Positions 25,564-34,993 of a stretch of 64,000 nucleotides of DNA are shown here, one piece after another. This stretch comes from Erythrobacter sp. JK5 (GTDB taxonomy: Bacteria; Pseudomonadota; Alphaproteobacteria; Sphingomonadales; Sphingomonadaceae), in assembly GCF_018205975.1 (NCBI RefSeq), contig NZ_CP073577.1, positions 1,240,001 to 1,304,000 on the forward strand, given 5' to 3'. The notes under the pieces are model-generated. The model worked only from the letters and a program-made list of their open reading frames with translations. It made no database searches and was not told where the DNA came from. Position numbers and translations under genes: made by a program. Position 1 is the first letter of the stretch. Each line of letters begins with the position of its first letter.

Positions 25564-26874
25564 TTACGCCCGCTGTACCTCTTCGAGGCGTGTCGCGAAG
25601 AACGCTCCGGCGATACAGAACAGCGCCATGGCTCCCAGCACGAAGGCGTTGCCGAGCAGCTGCGCGACGACCCCGAACAGGCTGCCGGCCAGCAGCACAA
25701 CGCCGATGATCGTGTTGGACAGCGCCGTATAGGCTGCGCGCGTGTCTTCGTTGGCCATGTCGACGAGATGGGTCGAGCGGCCCAGCCGGACACCCTGATA
25801 GGCGATCATCAGGCCCAGCAGCAGCACGGGCAAGGCCCACACCGTCTGCAACAGACCGAACACCGTCGCAGCAGTGGTCGCAGCCAGTGCGATGGCCCCG
25901 GCGATGGCGGAAAAGATCAGCACCTTCCGGCTCGACCTATCCGAGAGCCGCCCCCAGACCGCCGAGCTGACCAGCGCCGCTCCGGATGAAGCGAGAACAA
26001 GAAAACCCAGACCCTCGAATGCGGATTGGCCGTCCGAAGACGCCGCCGCGACCATGAAGGGCGGTGCCAATGCTGTCGCTGTGAGAAAGCCACGGGCAAG
26101 GATGAAGAGCCGCAATTGCGGCTGTTCTGAAAGCAGCGAGAGGTTGTCCTTGGCCACTTCCCACGAATTCCGACCACCTTCGCTCGCACCGGGCTGTTCG
26201 GCCAGTGTCGCGAACAACGCTCCGCCACCGATCCAGCACACCCCCGCAACGGCGAGGCCTGCGAGCACGAGATCGCGCCGGTCGACCAGTTCGGTCACCA
26301 GCAACAGCGCAAAGGCGATCACCAGCGCCGCCGATATCGACCCTGCCATGCCGGTCGCAGTCCCGCGCCGCGACTTCGAAACGGTCTTGCCCAGCACATC
26401 CTTGTAGGACACCGAACACACGCTGCGGGCGAGCGCGAGCACGGTGAGCGAGCCGAGGATTGCCCAGCCCGCCGCTGCCCCTTCGAACAGCAGCGCGCCG
26501 GCCAGAATCCCGAGCGCACCCAGCCCCTGCACCACCGCGCCCGCAGCCCAGGCATATTTTCGGAGCGGCATCGAACGGATCGCGCCGGCAGTGAACATTT
26601 GCGGCAGCAACGCACCGGCCTCACGCACCGGCACCAACAGCCCGATCAGATATCCCGGCGCACCGAGCGTGGTCATCAGCCAGCTCAGCACCAGTTTGGG
26701 ATCGATCAGCCCGTCGGACAGCTTGCTGAGCGACAGTGCACCAACATGGGTGAAGAAGTTGCGCGGCTCTTCGTGGCAGGCGCTGTCGGGGATGTCCCGA
26801 CATGCGCGCCCCTCGTCATCGATGACGATCGCCTGAAAGACCTGGTCGAGCGTGGTTTCCTGCTTGCCTGCCAT
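25564..26874 (-). CDS. Major facilitator superfamily transporter
   Basis: 436 aa with about 12 hydrophobic segments after a roughly 40-residue hydrophilic N-terminus. Loops show MFS-style basic/acid patterns (YKDVLGKTVSKSRRGTATG between early helices; WGRLSDRSSRKVLI in the middle). I see no substrate-specific motif. It follows the rhlE-like gene start region in the same direction, but with 38 bases between. The 98 bases before gor hold no other gene. Confidence 0.82.
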   Translation of the reverse strand: MAGKQETTLDQVFQAIVIDDEGRACRDIPDSACHEEPRNFFTHVGALSLSKLSDGLIDPKLVLSWLMTTLGAPGYLIGLLVPVREAGALLPQMFTAGAIRSMPLRKYAWAAGAVVQGLGALGILAGALLFEGAAAGWAILGSLTVLALARSVCSVSYKDVLGKTVSKSRRGTATGMAGSISAALVIAFALLLVTELVDRRDLVLAGLAVAGVCWIGGGALFATLAEQPGASEGGRNSWEVAKDNLSLLSEQPQLRLFILARGFLTATALAPPFMVAAASSDGQSAFEGLGFLVLASSGAALVSSAVWGRLSDRSSRKVLIFSAIAGAIALAATTAATVFGLLQTVWALPVLLLGLMIAYQGVRLGRSTHLVDMANEDTRAAYTALSNTIIGVVLLAGSLFGVVAQLLGNAFVLGAMALFCIAGAFFATRLEEVQRA

Positions 26875-26912
26875 GTCGCTTCAACGCGGCAGGCAGGCGC
26901 TGGTGCCCGATC

Positions 26913-28304
26913 TTATCCCTGCGAGCGGCGCTGCCGCGAGCGATTGCCACCCGGACGGCCACCGCTGCCGGTGCGATGCGGTTTCCCCGCGCGCGACGGA
27001 TGCTTGCGCTTGGGCTTGCTGCGGCTTTGGCTTTCGCCCTGCACATTGGCGCCCTCGGAAGGGCGCTTGCCAAACGGCTTGGGCTTCACCTTCTTCTGCG
27101 ACACCCGCGACGCCCCACGCGGAGCCGGCTTGGTCGGGCCGACCCCTTCGACCACCGCGCGGAAATTTTCGGGCAGCGGCAGGCGATCCAGCGAAGCATC
27201 GGTGTTGCGCTGGATATCTTTCAGATACGCCCGCTCGTCCTCGCCGCAGAACGCGATCGCGATACCGTCACGCCCGGCACGCGCGGTGCGGCCGATGCGG
27301 TGGACGTACTGTTCAGGCACGTTGGGAAGTTCGTAATTGATGACGTGGCTGACACCGGGAATGTCGATCCCGCGCGCGGCCACATCCGTGGCGATCAGTA
27401 CGGAGACCTTGCCCCGGCGGAACTCGTCGAGCGCGCGCTGACGCTGCGGCTGCGACTTGTTGCCGTGAATGGCATTCGCCTGGATGCCGCGCTGGTACAG
27501 CTTCTTCACGACACGGTCCGCGCCATGCTTGGTTCGGGTAAAGATCAGCACGCGCTCGAGATCGCCGGGAACGTTGTGGTTCCCCGACAGGATCAGCTCG
27601 AGCAAAGCCTGCTTTTCGTCCTGCTGGACCATGAAAAGATACTGCTCGATCCGCTCGGCCGTGGTGGCGGCGGGGGTTACACTGACCTGCACCGGATCGG
27701 TGCAATAGCCGGACACCAGTTCCTTGATTGCCTTGGGCATGGTCGCGCTGAAGAACAGCGTCTGACGCTCCTTCGGCACCAGCTGGTTGATCCGCCGCAG
27801 GGCATGGATGAAACCGAGATCGAGCATCTGGTCGGCCTCGTCGAGCACCAGCACTTCCACGCCCGACAGGTTGAACGCCTTCTGGTCGATCAGGTCGAGC
27901 AGGCGGCCCGGAGTCGCCACGAGGATATCGGTGCCGCGATGCAGCTTGTTCCGGTCCTTGTTGACCGATGTGCCGCCGACGATGACCTGCACCTTGAGGC
28001 CAGCGAGCGCGCCGTAATCCTTGGCGCTCTGGGCGATCTGCCCGGCCAGTTCGCGTGTCGGCGCGAGCACCAGCATGCGGCAGGACTTGAACGGAATCTG
28101 GTTGTCGCTGTTGCGCAACCGGTCGATCGCAGGGAGCATGAAGGCGGCGGTCTTGCCGGTCCCGGTCTGGGCGATGCCGAGCAGGTCGCGACCTTCGAGC
28201 ACCGGCGGGATCGCCTGATACTGGATCGGTGTCGGCGTATCGTAGCCCTTGAGCTCGAGCGCCTGGAGAACGGGCTGCGACAGCCCGAGTTCTGAGAATT
28301 TCAT
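26913..28304 (-). CDS. rhlE: DEAD-box ATP-dependent RNA helicase (RhlE-like)
   Basis: 463 aa from ATG 28304 (MKFSELGLSQPVLQALELKG). The motifs are in order: Q-motif TPIQYQAIPPVL, I QTGTGKT, Ia APTRELAGQI, II DEAD, III SAT, and VI HRIGRTARAGR. The C-terminal 90 residues are a Lys/Arg/Gly-rich tail (KPKPFGKRPSEGA ... RTGSGGRPGGNRSRQRRSQG) typical of RhlE-type helicases of ribosome assembly and RNA decay. A 205-base upstream gap may hold a long leader, as is common for cold-inducible helicases. I see no cold-shock element I would name. Confidence 0.93.
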   Translation of the reverse strand: MKFSELGLSQPVLQALELKGYDTPTPIQYQAIPPVLEGRDLLGIAQTGTGKTAAFMLPAIDRLRNSDNQIPFKSCRMLVLAPTRELAGQIAQSAKDYGALAGLKVQVIVGGTSVNKDRNKLHRGTDILVATPGRLLDLIDQKAFNLSGVEVLVLDEADQMLDLGFIHALRRINQLVPKERQTLFFSATMPKAIKELVSGYCTDPVQVSVTPAATTAERIEQYLFMVQQDEKQALLELILSGNHNVPGDLERVLIFTRTKHGADRVVKKLYQRGIQANAIHGNKSQPQRQRALDEFRRGKVSVLIATDVAARGIDIPGVSHVINYELPNVPEQYVHRIGRTARAGRDGIAIAFCGEDERAYLKDIQRNTDASLDRLPLPENFRAVVEGVGPTKPAPRGASRVSQKKVKPKPFGKRPSEGANVQGESQSRSKPKRKHPSRAGKPHRTGSGGRPGGNRSRQRRSQG

Positions 28305-28509
28305 TGAGTTGTTACTCGCAATATGTGTGGAGCGCGCACGGAATCCGGGCGCGATCGCGGGGTAAGGGAACCGCCCGCGTGAAAAGGGAAGTTGTTGGAA
28401 ATCAGGTGAAACGTGCGCCGGGGCGGATAAGGTCAGAGCCGCCGCTTCACGCTGGCTGGCACGGTTCGATTGCTGCGCCATATGGGTGCAAGCGGCGCAA
28501 ATGTAAAGC

Positions 28510-28908
28510 TCAACGATCCTCGGGCTCAAGATAACCGCGCTGGGTCATCCACATGTCGAAGTCGATCGCACCCGTAAACGTGCCGGGGACGGCATTGCCA
28601 TCCGCATCGCGCGCCGGTTCGAAACGCATGTATTTGAGCAGCGGTCGGCACAGCGCAATCTCGGTCGCCTTGCGCCTGAACTTGTAGGACAGCGCGCAGC
28701 CGATCGGTTTGCCATCGGCATCGATCGTCAAGGCGTAATGGAGGATTTGCGATAGCAGCCGCTGTCGCGATGCCTCGCGCGCCAGCTGGTGGCCGCCGTC
28801 GAACGAGACCAGCACCGGCCCGCGTTCCATTGGTTGATCGGCCGAAAGCGGCGCGATCCCAACGACGGCGAAAACTATCGCCGCAAAAGCCGGGATACGC
28901 GACCGCAT
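28510..28908 (-). CDS. Secreted TonB-C-terminal-like protein, copy 2
   Basis: 132 aa from ATG 28908 with a signal peptide (MRSRIPAFAAIVFAVVG). It shares with its upstream neighbour VSFDG, LTIDADGKPIGCALSYKF, LCRPLLKYMRFEPARDADGN and GTFTGAIDF. The pattern (DADG-x-P-x-G-C ... LC ... F-x-PARDA) is like the C-terminal domain of TonB and related secreted proteins, with a conserved cysteine pair. No TonB membrane anchor or Pro-rich spacer is present. It starts 13 bases after the paralogue's stop. Confidence 0.68.
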   Translation of the reverse strand: MRSRIPAFAAIVFAVVGIAPLSADQPMERGPVLVSFDGGHQLAREASRQRLLSQILHYALTIDADGKPIGCALSYKFRRKATEIALCRPLLKYMRFEPARDADGNAVPGTFTGAIDFDMWMTQRGYLEPEDR

Positions 28909-28921
28909 CACCGGAAACCCG

Positions 28922-29338
28922 TCAATGCTTGGCGCGCAGGTCCATGTAGGAAATGCGGTTGGTGAACACACCTTCGACCGGCCGATCGTTGGCGTCTCGC
29001 GCCGGCTCGAACGTGTGGTTGGCGATCAACAGCTTGCACAGCTGCACCGAAACGTAGGCGCTGCGAAACTTCTCGGTCAGTTCGCATCCGACAGGGTTTC
29101 CGTCGGCATCCACGGTAAGCTTGTAGGCAATGTGCGAGCGCCAGATGCGCATCCGGCTCGACTTGCGCAGCAGCTCCTCTTCGCCGTCGAAGCTGACCAG
29201 CTTTGCCGGGATGGCCACGCTGTCTTCCGCTTTCGCGACTGCCGCACCTGCTTCCGCCTTGTCCAGATTGTCCGCCATCGCGGCAGGGGTGAACACCAGT
29301 GCAGCCATGGCTGCGGACAGCGTGAAGATGCGGGTCAT
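28922..29338 (-). CDS. Secreted TonB-C-terminal-like protein, copy 1
   Basis: 138 aa from ATG 29338, with signal peptide MTRIFTLSAAMAALVFTPAA. The mature part carries VSFDGEEELLRKSSRMR, LTVDADGNPVGCELTEKF, VQLCKLLIANHTFEPARDAN and GVFTNRISYM, matching the downstream paralogue. The two cysteines line up between copies and could form a disulfide. Tandem duplication is evident, but the function is unknown. The 234-base region upstream, before pgi, is AT-richer and probably contains the promoter. Confidence 0.68.
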   Translation of the reverse strand: MTRIFTLSAAMAALVFTPAAMADNLDKAEAGAAVAKAEDSVAIPAKLVSFDGEEELLRKSSRMRIWRSHIAYKLTVDADGNPVGCELTEKFRSAYVSVQLCKLLIANHTFEPARDANDRPVEGVFTNRISYMDLRAKH

Positions 29339-29572
29339 GAAGTGGCCTCGTAACAGCAAATTAAGGATGCGTGCGACGTCGGGATAGATACGCAAAACGC
29401 ACGCGAGTGCAAATTTATCCCGAATGCTGCGCCGCAGCGAAACGACTTTGTTCAGTGCTGCACGACTGAGTCATAATATGTCTCGTCCGCACAATTATGG
29501 GATAGCCGCGCAAAATTCGCACTGATCGCGCGAGAGAATCACTTCAATGGTGTGAAGCTTTGAAACCGCGCC

Positions 29573-31105
29573 TCAGCGCAGTCCGGCGGCTGCCATGAGT
29601 GCGGTTGTAGACGCATCAAACTGACCCTCGCCTGAATCGATCTGGCCGGCTATCGCCTTGCCCAGCTCCACGCCGAACTGATCGAACGGGTTGATCCGCA
29701 TCAGCACCGCGTTGGCAAAGGTGCGATGCTCGTGGAAGGCGACCAGGGCACCGAGCGTCGCCGCGTCGAGATCGTCGACCAGGATCGTCGCGCTTGGCCG
29801 ATCGCCAGGATAGGCGCGTGCTGGATCGTCCGATTCCTTGCCTGCCATCAGCGCTGCCCCTTGTGCGAAACAGTTCATCAGCAGCTGGCGGTGATGCGTC
29901 GGATCGAGCTCGTCGCCCGGAGCGATGCTGGCGATGAAATCGACCGGGACCAGCGCGGTGCCCTGGTGCAGCAGCTGGAACACCGCGTGCTGGGCATCGG
30001 TCCCTACCCCGCCCCATGTGATCGGCGCGGTCGGCGCGCTGACCGGCGCGCCTTCGATCGTCACGCCCTTGCCGTTCGATTCCATCTCGAGCTGCTGGAG
30101 ATAGTCGGGCAACATCGCCAGCCGCTCGTCATAGGCAAACACCGCGCGGGTCTGGCAGCCGCGCAGTCGCGTGTAATACTGATCGGCAAAGGCAGCCAGC
30201 AGCGGGCCGTTGGCGCGCCCATCGGTCTCACGGAAATGGTCGTCCATCGCCTTTGCCCCGGCAAGCAGCGCGTGAAACTCCTCCATGCCCACCGCCAGCG
30301 CGACCGGGAAGCCGATCGACGACCACAGCGAATAGCGCCCGCCGACGCTTTCCGGGAACGGCAGGACCCGGGTCTCGTCGACGCCCCATTCAACCGCGCG
30401 TTCGGGATTGGCGGTGAGCGCAATCACCCGCCCGCCCGGATCGGAGACGCCGTTCTTGCCAAGCCAGTCGAGCGCACTCGCGGCATTGGTCATGGTTTCG
30501 ATCGTGGTGAACGTCTTGGAAGCGACCGCCACCAGAGTCGTCGCCGGGTCGCAGGCCGCAAACGCCTGTTCGAGCGCCAGCCCGTCGATGTTCGAGACAA
30601 CGTGCACGTCGACCAGACTGAGATCGCGGGTCAGCGCATCGACAGCGAGCTCCGGCCCGAGCGCGGACCCGCCGATGCCGATATGTATCAGGTGGTTCAC
30701 TTCGCCAAGCGCGCCGCGGTGGATCGCGTCGACCAGCATGCCCATCCGGGCCAGCAGGGCCTCTGCCTCTTCGACGTGAGGCTGGGTCCCGCTGCCGCGC
30801 ATCGCCCCGTGGGTTGCCGCGCGGCCTTCGGTTGGGTTGGCGATCCCGCCGCCGAACAGATCGGCGCGCGCCTGTTCGAACCCGCAGGCCGTAGCCAGCG
30901 CCTCGAAACTATCGAGCAGCGGATCGTCGAGATGCGTTTTCGACCAGTCGAGCAGCATGCCGACATCGTCGTGCCCTTGCAGCGCGAAATCGAGCCGCCT
31001 GCTGAGTTTCCCCACGCGCTCGGGATCGGCGCCGAACAGGTCGAAAAGCGTCGATTGCGGGCATTCGCGCAAGCGGTCCCAGGCGGAAGAAATCGGATCA
31101 CTCAT
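29573..31105 (-). CDS. pgi: Glucose-6-phosphate isomerase
   Basis: 510 aa from ATG 31105 (MSDPISSAWDRL). HIGIGGSALGPELAVDAL is the phosphate-binding site. SNIDG, SKTFTTIETMTNA, GRYSLWSSIGFPVAL, ESNGKGVTI and QLLHQGT are all diagnostic. Interconverts glucose-6-phosphate and fructose-6-phosphate. It diverges from lepB with only 50 bases between the two start codons. The length is slightly below E. coli Pgi (549), as is common in sphingomonads. Confidence 0.96.
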   Translation of the reverse strand: MSDPISSAWDRLRECPQSTLFDLFGADPERVGKLSRRLDFALQGHDDVGMLLDWSKTHLDDPLLDSFEALATACGFEQARADLFGGGIANPTEGRAATHGAMRGSGTQPHVEEAEALLARMGMLVDAIHRGALGEVNHLIHIGIGGSALGPELAVDALTRDLSLVDVHVVSNIDGLALEQAFAACDPATTLVAVASKTFTTIETMTNAASALDWLGKNGVSDPGGRVIALTANPERAVEWGVDETRVLPFPESVGGRYSLWSSIGFPVALAVGMEEFHALLAGAKAMDDHFRETDGRANGPLLAAFADQYYTRLRGCQTRAVFAYDERLAMLPDYLQQLEMESNGKGVTIEGAPVSAPTAPITWGGVGTDAQHAVFQLLHQGTALVPVDFIASIAPGDELDPTHHRQLLMNCFAQGAALMAGKESDDPARAYPGDRPSATILVDDLDAATLGALVAFHEHRTFANAVLMRINPFDQFGVELGKAIAGQIDSGEGQFDASTTALMAAAGLR

Positions 31106-31155
31106 TGGCAAAACCCCTTGGCGTGGTGCGAACTGCGCGACTAAGGATGCGCGCG

Positions 31156-32001
31156 ATGGATGTTAAGAGAAAATCCGGCGCATTGAACACGATTGCGACC
31201 GCCAAGACCGAAAAAGGGACGCAGGAGGAAAGCTGGACGAGTTTCGGCCTTTTCCTCATCAAGCTGCTGGTCGTGGTCCTGGTGTTCCGCAGCTTCGTGT
31301 TTTCGCCGTTCTCGATCCCGTCCGAAAGCATGCTGCCGCGGCTGTGGAACGGCGATTACCTGCTGGCGGCCAAGTGGCCGTATGGCTTCTCGCGCTATTC
31401 CCTGCCGTTCAACGCCCCGTTGATCCCGGGCCGGGTGCTCGCCGACGAACCGGAGCGTGGCGATATCGTGATCTTCAAGCATCCGGTCGACGAAGTCGAT
31501 TACATCAAGCGGGTGATCGCGCTGCCGGGCGACACCGTCGCATTGAGCGGCGGACAGGTCATGCTCAACGGCGAGCCAGTCCCGCGCGAGGAAATCGCCG
31601 CGTTCGATATTCCGGTATCGCTCAACACCCGCTGCGAGTGGGGCGCGGAAGAGGCGATCGCGACCACCGGCGGCGCGGTCTGCCGCTATCGCCGGTTCCG
31701 CGAAACCCTGCCGAACGGTCGCAGTTACGAGGTGCTCGATTTCGGGCAGACCGCTGCCGATTCGTTCGAGCCGATCGTGGTCCCCGAAGGACGGATGTTC
31801 GTGCTCGGCGACAACCGCGACAATTCGAAGGACAGCCGGTTTCGCGCGGCCGCCAGCGACGGGGTCGGCCTGGTCCCGCAGGACAACCTTGTCGCGCGCG
31901 CGACGATCGTCATGTGGTCGACCGATGGCGCTGCCGAATGGATCAAGCCCTGGACGTGGTTCACGGCAGCGCGCTGGGGCCGGATCGGAGAAGTGCTGTG
32001 A
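31156..32001 (+). CDS. lepB: Signal peptidase I
   Basis: 281 aa. The membrane anchor is near residues 30-50 (LFLIKLLVVVLVFRSFVF). The catalytic Ser is in SIPSESML (about 58) and the Lys in DYIKRVIALPGD (about 118). Box E is VLGDNRDNSKDSRF. It removes signal peptides at the periplasmic face. ATG 31156 is chosen with AAGG nine bases ahead; an ATG at 31147 is an alternative. The stop overlaps the rnc GTG (GTGA), giving the classical lepB-rnc-era operon. Confidence 0.96.
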   Translation: MDVKRKSGALNTIATAKTEKGTQEESWTSFGLFLIKLLVVVLVFRSFVFSPFSIPSESMLPRLWNGDYLLAAKWPYGFSRYSLPFNAPLIPGRVLADEPERGDIVIFKHPVDEVDYIKRVIALPGDTVALSGGQVMLNGEPVPREEIAAFDIPVSLNTRCEWGAEEAIATTGGAVCRYRRFRETLPNGRSYEVLDFGQTAADSFEPIVVPEGRMFVLGDNRDNSKDSRFRAAASDGVGLVPQDNLVARATIVMWSTDGAAEWIKPWTWFTAARWGRIGEVL

Positions 32002-32696
32002 GCGCGCTTGACCCCGAAACCCGCGCGTGGCTGACCGGGCTCGGTTTCCGGATCAGCAACGAAGCGCCGTGGGTCGAAGCGCTGACTCACGGCAGCTTCC
32101 ATCACGGCAACGGCAATGGCGGGGGCAGCAACGGCGATTACCAGCGGCTCGAATTCCTCGGCGATCGCGTGCTCGGCCTGTCGGTGGCAAGCTGGCTCTA
32201 CCGCTCGGGCAAGTCCTCCGAAGGCAAACTGTCGCAGCGGCTCAACGCGCTGGTAAGCGGGGCGACCTGCGCCCAGATCGCGCGCGATATCGACCTTCCG
32301 GTGCATGTCCGGCTGGGCAAACAGGCGCGCGAGGACGGGGGCGCAAACAGCGACAAGATCCTCGGCGACGTGCTGGAAGCCCTGATCGGAGCCAGCTTCG
32401 TCGAACACGGGTACGAAACGACCCGCGACGTCGTCTATCGCCTGTGGGCGTCCGAACTGTCGAGCGACGTCGGCAAGGCCAAACATCCCAAGAGCGCGCT
32501 GCAGGAATGGGCCGCGGGCAACCGCCGGGCGATGCCGGTCTACGAAGTGGTCGAACGCAGCGGGCCGGATCACGACACCCGTTTCAAGGTGCGGGTTTCG
32601 ATCCACAATGTCGGCGCGGCCGAGGCGATCGCCAACAGCAAGGGCGAAGCCGAACGGATCGCGGCGGAAACATTTCTGGAGCATTTCGGGCGATGA
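31998..32696 (+). CDS. rnc: Ribonuclease III
   Basis: 232 aa from a GTG overlapping the lepB stop. The RNase III signature QRLEFLGDRVLGL supplies the acidic active-site residues, and GDVLEALIGASFVEHG gives the second acidic pair. A C-terminal dsRNA-binding domain follows (PKSALQEWAAGNRR ... GEAERIAAETFLEHF). It cuts double-stranded RNA in rRNA maturation. A Gly/Asn-rich loop (HGNGNGGGSNGDY) in the first helix region is longer than in E. coli. The stop overlaps the era ATG (ATGA). Confidence 0.97.
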   Translation: MSALDPETRAWLTGLGFRISNEAPWVEALTHGSFHHGNGNGGGSNGDYQRLEFLGDRVLGLSVASWLYRSGKSSEGKLSQRLNALVSGATCAQIARDIDLPVHVRLGKQAREDGGANSDKILGDVLEALIGASFVEHGYETTRDVVYRLWASELSSDVGKAKHPKSALQEWAAGNRRAMPVYEVVERSGPDHDTRFKVRVSIHNVGAAEAIANSKGEAERIAAETFLEHFGR

Positions 32697-33598
32697 ACAC
32701 GCAATCCCCCACTTCGTGCGGCGTGGTCGCGGTGATCGGCGCGCCCAACGCGGGCAAATCGACGCTGGTGAACCAGCTGGTCGGGCAGAAGGTCGCGATC
32801 ACCTCGGCCAAGGCGCAGACGACCCGCGCGCGGATGCTCGGCATCGCGCTGTTCGGGACGGTGCAGATGATTTTGGTCGACACGCCCGGCATCTTCGAAC
32901 CGCGCCGCAAGCTCGATCGCGCGATGGTGAGCGCCGCGTGGGAAGGTGCCGAGAGCGCCGACGCGGTGCTGCTGCTGGTCGATCCGATCAAGCAACGGCG
33001 GCACGAGCTCGAACCGCTGCTGGAGGCGCTGGCGAGGCGTCCGGAAAAGAAGATCCTCGTCCTCAACAAGGTCGACAGGGCGAAGAAGGAGCCGCTGCTC
33101 GCGCTGGCGCAGGAGCTTGGCGGCAAGCTCGAGTTCGAGGAAATCTACTTCGTGTCCGCGCTGACCGGCGACGGGGTGCCGGAAATGAAGGAGGCGCTGG
33201 CGAAGATGATGCCGCCGGGGCCGTGGATGTATCCGGAAGATCAGGTCTCCGATGCGTCCGAACGGCTGCTCGCGGCGGAGGTCACGCGCGAACAGCTCTA
33301 CCAGCAGCTGCACGAGGAACTGCCTTACGACAGTGCGGTGCGGCCCGAGCAGTACAAGACCCGCCCCGACGGCTCGCTTGAGATCCACCAGCAGATCGTC
33401 GTCGCGCGCGAAAGCCAGCGCCCGATCGTGCTCGGCAAGGGCGGCAGCCGGATCAAGGCGATCGGCGAGGCAGCGCGCAAGGAACTGAGCGCAATGCTGG
33501 GCGTGAAGGTCCACCTGTTCCTGCACGTGAAGGTGCTGGAGAATTGGTCCGAGGACAAGGAAGTGTTCGAGGAAATCGGGCTGGACTGGGTGCGGTGA
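32693..33598 (+). CDS. era: GTPase Era
   Basis: 301 aa. The G-domain motifs are G1 GAPNAGKS, G3 DTPG and G4 NKVD, with SALTGDG as G5. The C-terminal KH domain contains VLGKGGSRIKAIGEAARKEL and binds the 3' end of 16S rRNA during 30S assembly. The ATG overlaps the rnc stop (ATGA), and its own TGA overlaps the next ATG by one base. The usual downstream partner recO is absent here and replaced by an unrelated methyltransferase. Confidence 0.97.
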   Translation: MNTQSPTSCGVVAVIGAPNAGKSTLVNQLVGQKVAITSAKAQTTRARMLGIALFGTVQMILVDTPGIFEPRRKLDRAMVSAAWEGAESADAVLLLVDPIKQRRHELEPLLEALARRPEKKILVLNKVDRAKKEPLLALAQELGGKLEFEEIYFVSALTGDGVPEMKEALAKMMPPGPWMYPEDQVSDASERLLAAEVTREQLYQQLHEELPYDSAVRPEQYKTRPDGSLEIHQQIVVARESQRPIVLGKGGSRIKAIGEAARKELSAMLGVKVHLFLHVKVLENWSEDKEVFEEIGLDWVR

Positions 33599-34398
33599 TG
33601 CCGACACCGGAGATTTCGTCGAACGAAGCCGCGTGGGACTTAGCCTCGCAAAAGTACGCTGTCGAAGACGAGTTCGCTCGCGACGTGGAACTCCTGATGA
33701 ACGGCGGCACAACGCTAATGCCGGTCGAAATCGAAGAACTGGGCGATCTGTCAGGCGTCGATTGCGCGGTTCATCTTTGCTGTTCCCATGGCTCCGACGT
33801 GTTGTCGCTGCTCAACCACGGCGTGACCAAAGTCGTTGGGATCGACATCAGCAACGAGATGCTGGCTCTGGCACGTCGCAAGACCGCTGCGCTCGAAGCC
33901 AATGCAAGTTGGATTCACGCAGAAGTGCTTGAGCCCCAGCCCTCGCTCACGGGAAACGCGGACTTGGTCTACACCGGACGGGGAGGTCTACCGTGGGTGC
34001 GGAATCTGAACGTCTGGGCTGCTCGCGTGGCCGACCTGCTCCGGACGGGAGGGCGGCTCTATGTATTCGAAGGCCATCCCCTGAACTGGGTTTGGGCGCG
34101 GGACACGCAGCAGTGGCAGGTGACCGGTGACTACTTTGAGCGCACCGCTCGCGCGAACCAAGATTTTCCTGCTATGGCGGTGGAACAATTCGCCGAACAC
34201 GGTGCCGAGCGACCAAAAGCCTATGAGTGGCAGTGGACGTTGGGCGACGTTGTGTCAGCAGTTGCAGGCGCCGGACTCCGGATCGAATTTCTGCACGAAC
34301 ATGCGTTCAATTTCTGGCCGTTGTTCGACGAACTGGACAAAGAACAGGGCGGCAAGGTCCCGCAGAGCTTCTCACTTATGGCGATCAAAGCACAATAG
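33598..34398 (+). CDS. Class I SAM-dependent methyltransferase
   Basis: 266 aa from ATG 33598, overlapping the era stop by one base. The SAM-binding core is AVHLCCSHGSDVLSLLNHGV then VVGIDISNEMLALARRKTAA. A Leu-rich AARVADLLRTGGRLYVFEGH strand follows. The C-terminal half is rich in Trp and acidic residues. Base composition and codons are more AT-rich than era. The substrate cannot be inferred. It ends three bases from the convergent response-regulator gene. Confidence 0.8.
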   Translation: MPTPEISSNEAAWDLASQKYAVEDEFARDVELLMNGGTTLMPVEIEELGDLSGVDCAVHLCCSHGSDVLSLLNHGVTKVVGIDISNEMLALARRKTAALEANASWIHAEVLEPQPSLTGNADLVYTGRGGLPWVRNLNVWAARVADLLRTGGRLYVFEGHPLNWVWARDTQQWQVTGDYFERTARANQDFPAMAVEQFAEHGAERPKAYEWQWTLGDVVSAVAGAGLRIEFLHEHAFNFWPLFDELDKEQGGKVPQSFSLMAIKAQ

Positions 34399-34400
34399 CG

Positions 34401-34984
34401 CTACCCCCGGCCCAGCTTCTCCAGCTTGGCCCGCAGCGCAGCTTCGTCGAATGGCTTGACGATGTAATCGTCCGCCCCGGCGCCGATGCCCTGATGGATA
34501 TCCGCCGCTTCGCTGTTCGAGGTGCAGAACACCACTGTCGGGGCGTGGGCGGTGGGGATGGCGCGGAGTTGCTTGACGAATTCGATCCCGTCCATTTCGG
34601 GCATGTTCCAGTCGGTCAGCACGAGATGGGGCATCGCCTGCTTGCAGCGCGCCAGCGCTTCCATGCCGTCCTGCGCTTCGATCGGCACGTAGCCCAGGCT
34701 CTTGGCGATCTTGCTCGAAACCTTGCGGATCACCCGGCTGTCATCGACGATCAGGCAGGTCTTCGCCGCCGCCTGCCCGGCTGCTGCGCCGGACTTGCCG
34801 TCGCGCATCGCTTTCGCGGCGCGCACGATGGCATCGGTATCTGCTGGGGCGTCGGCGTTTTCCTGCGGTACGTCCCACTTTTCTGGCTGGTCTTCCTTCC
34901 CCGCGCGCTCGGCAGGCTCGGTTTGCGCCTCGTCGGCGAACGGAGCCTCCCCGGATTCGGGCTTGCGGCGATGCGGGCCGACAT
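34401..34984 (-). CDS. CheY-like response regulator with acidic N-terminal extension (start uncertain)
   Basis: The receiver domain is clear: CLIVDDSRVIRKV (acid pair), LVLTDWNMPEMDG (phospho-Asp), VVFCTSNSE (Thr/Ser switch) and DDYIVKPFDE (Lys). No output domain is present, so it acts as a CheY-type module. The first ATG in the receiver frame is 34808 (135 aa), but an acidic coding-like stretch continues upstream (GEAPFADEAQTEPAERAG). One added G at 34949-34952 would connect it to ATG 34984 (MSARIAASPNPG). Otherwise a CTG at 34997, overlapping the upstream stop, is possible. Confidence 0.8.
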
Positions 34985-34993
34985 TGCGCTTGA

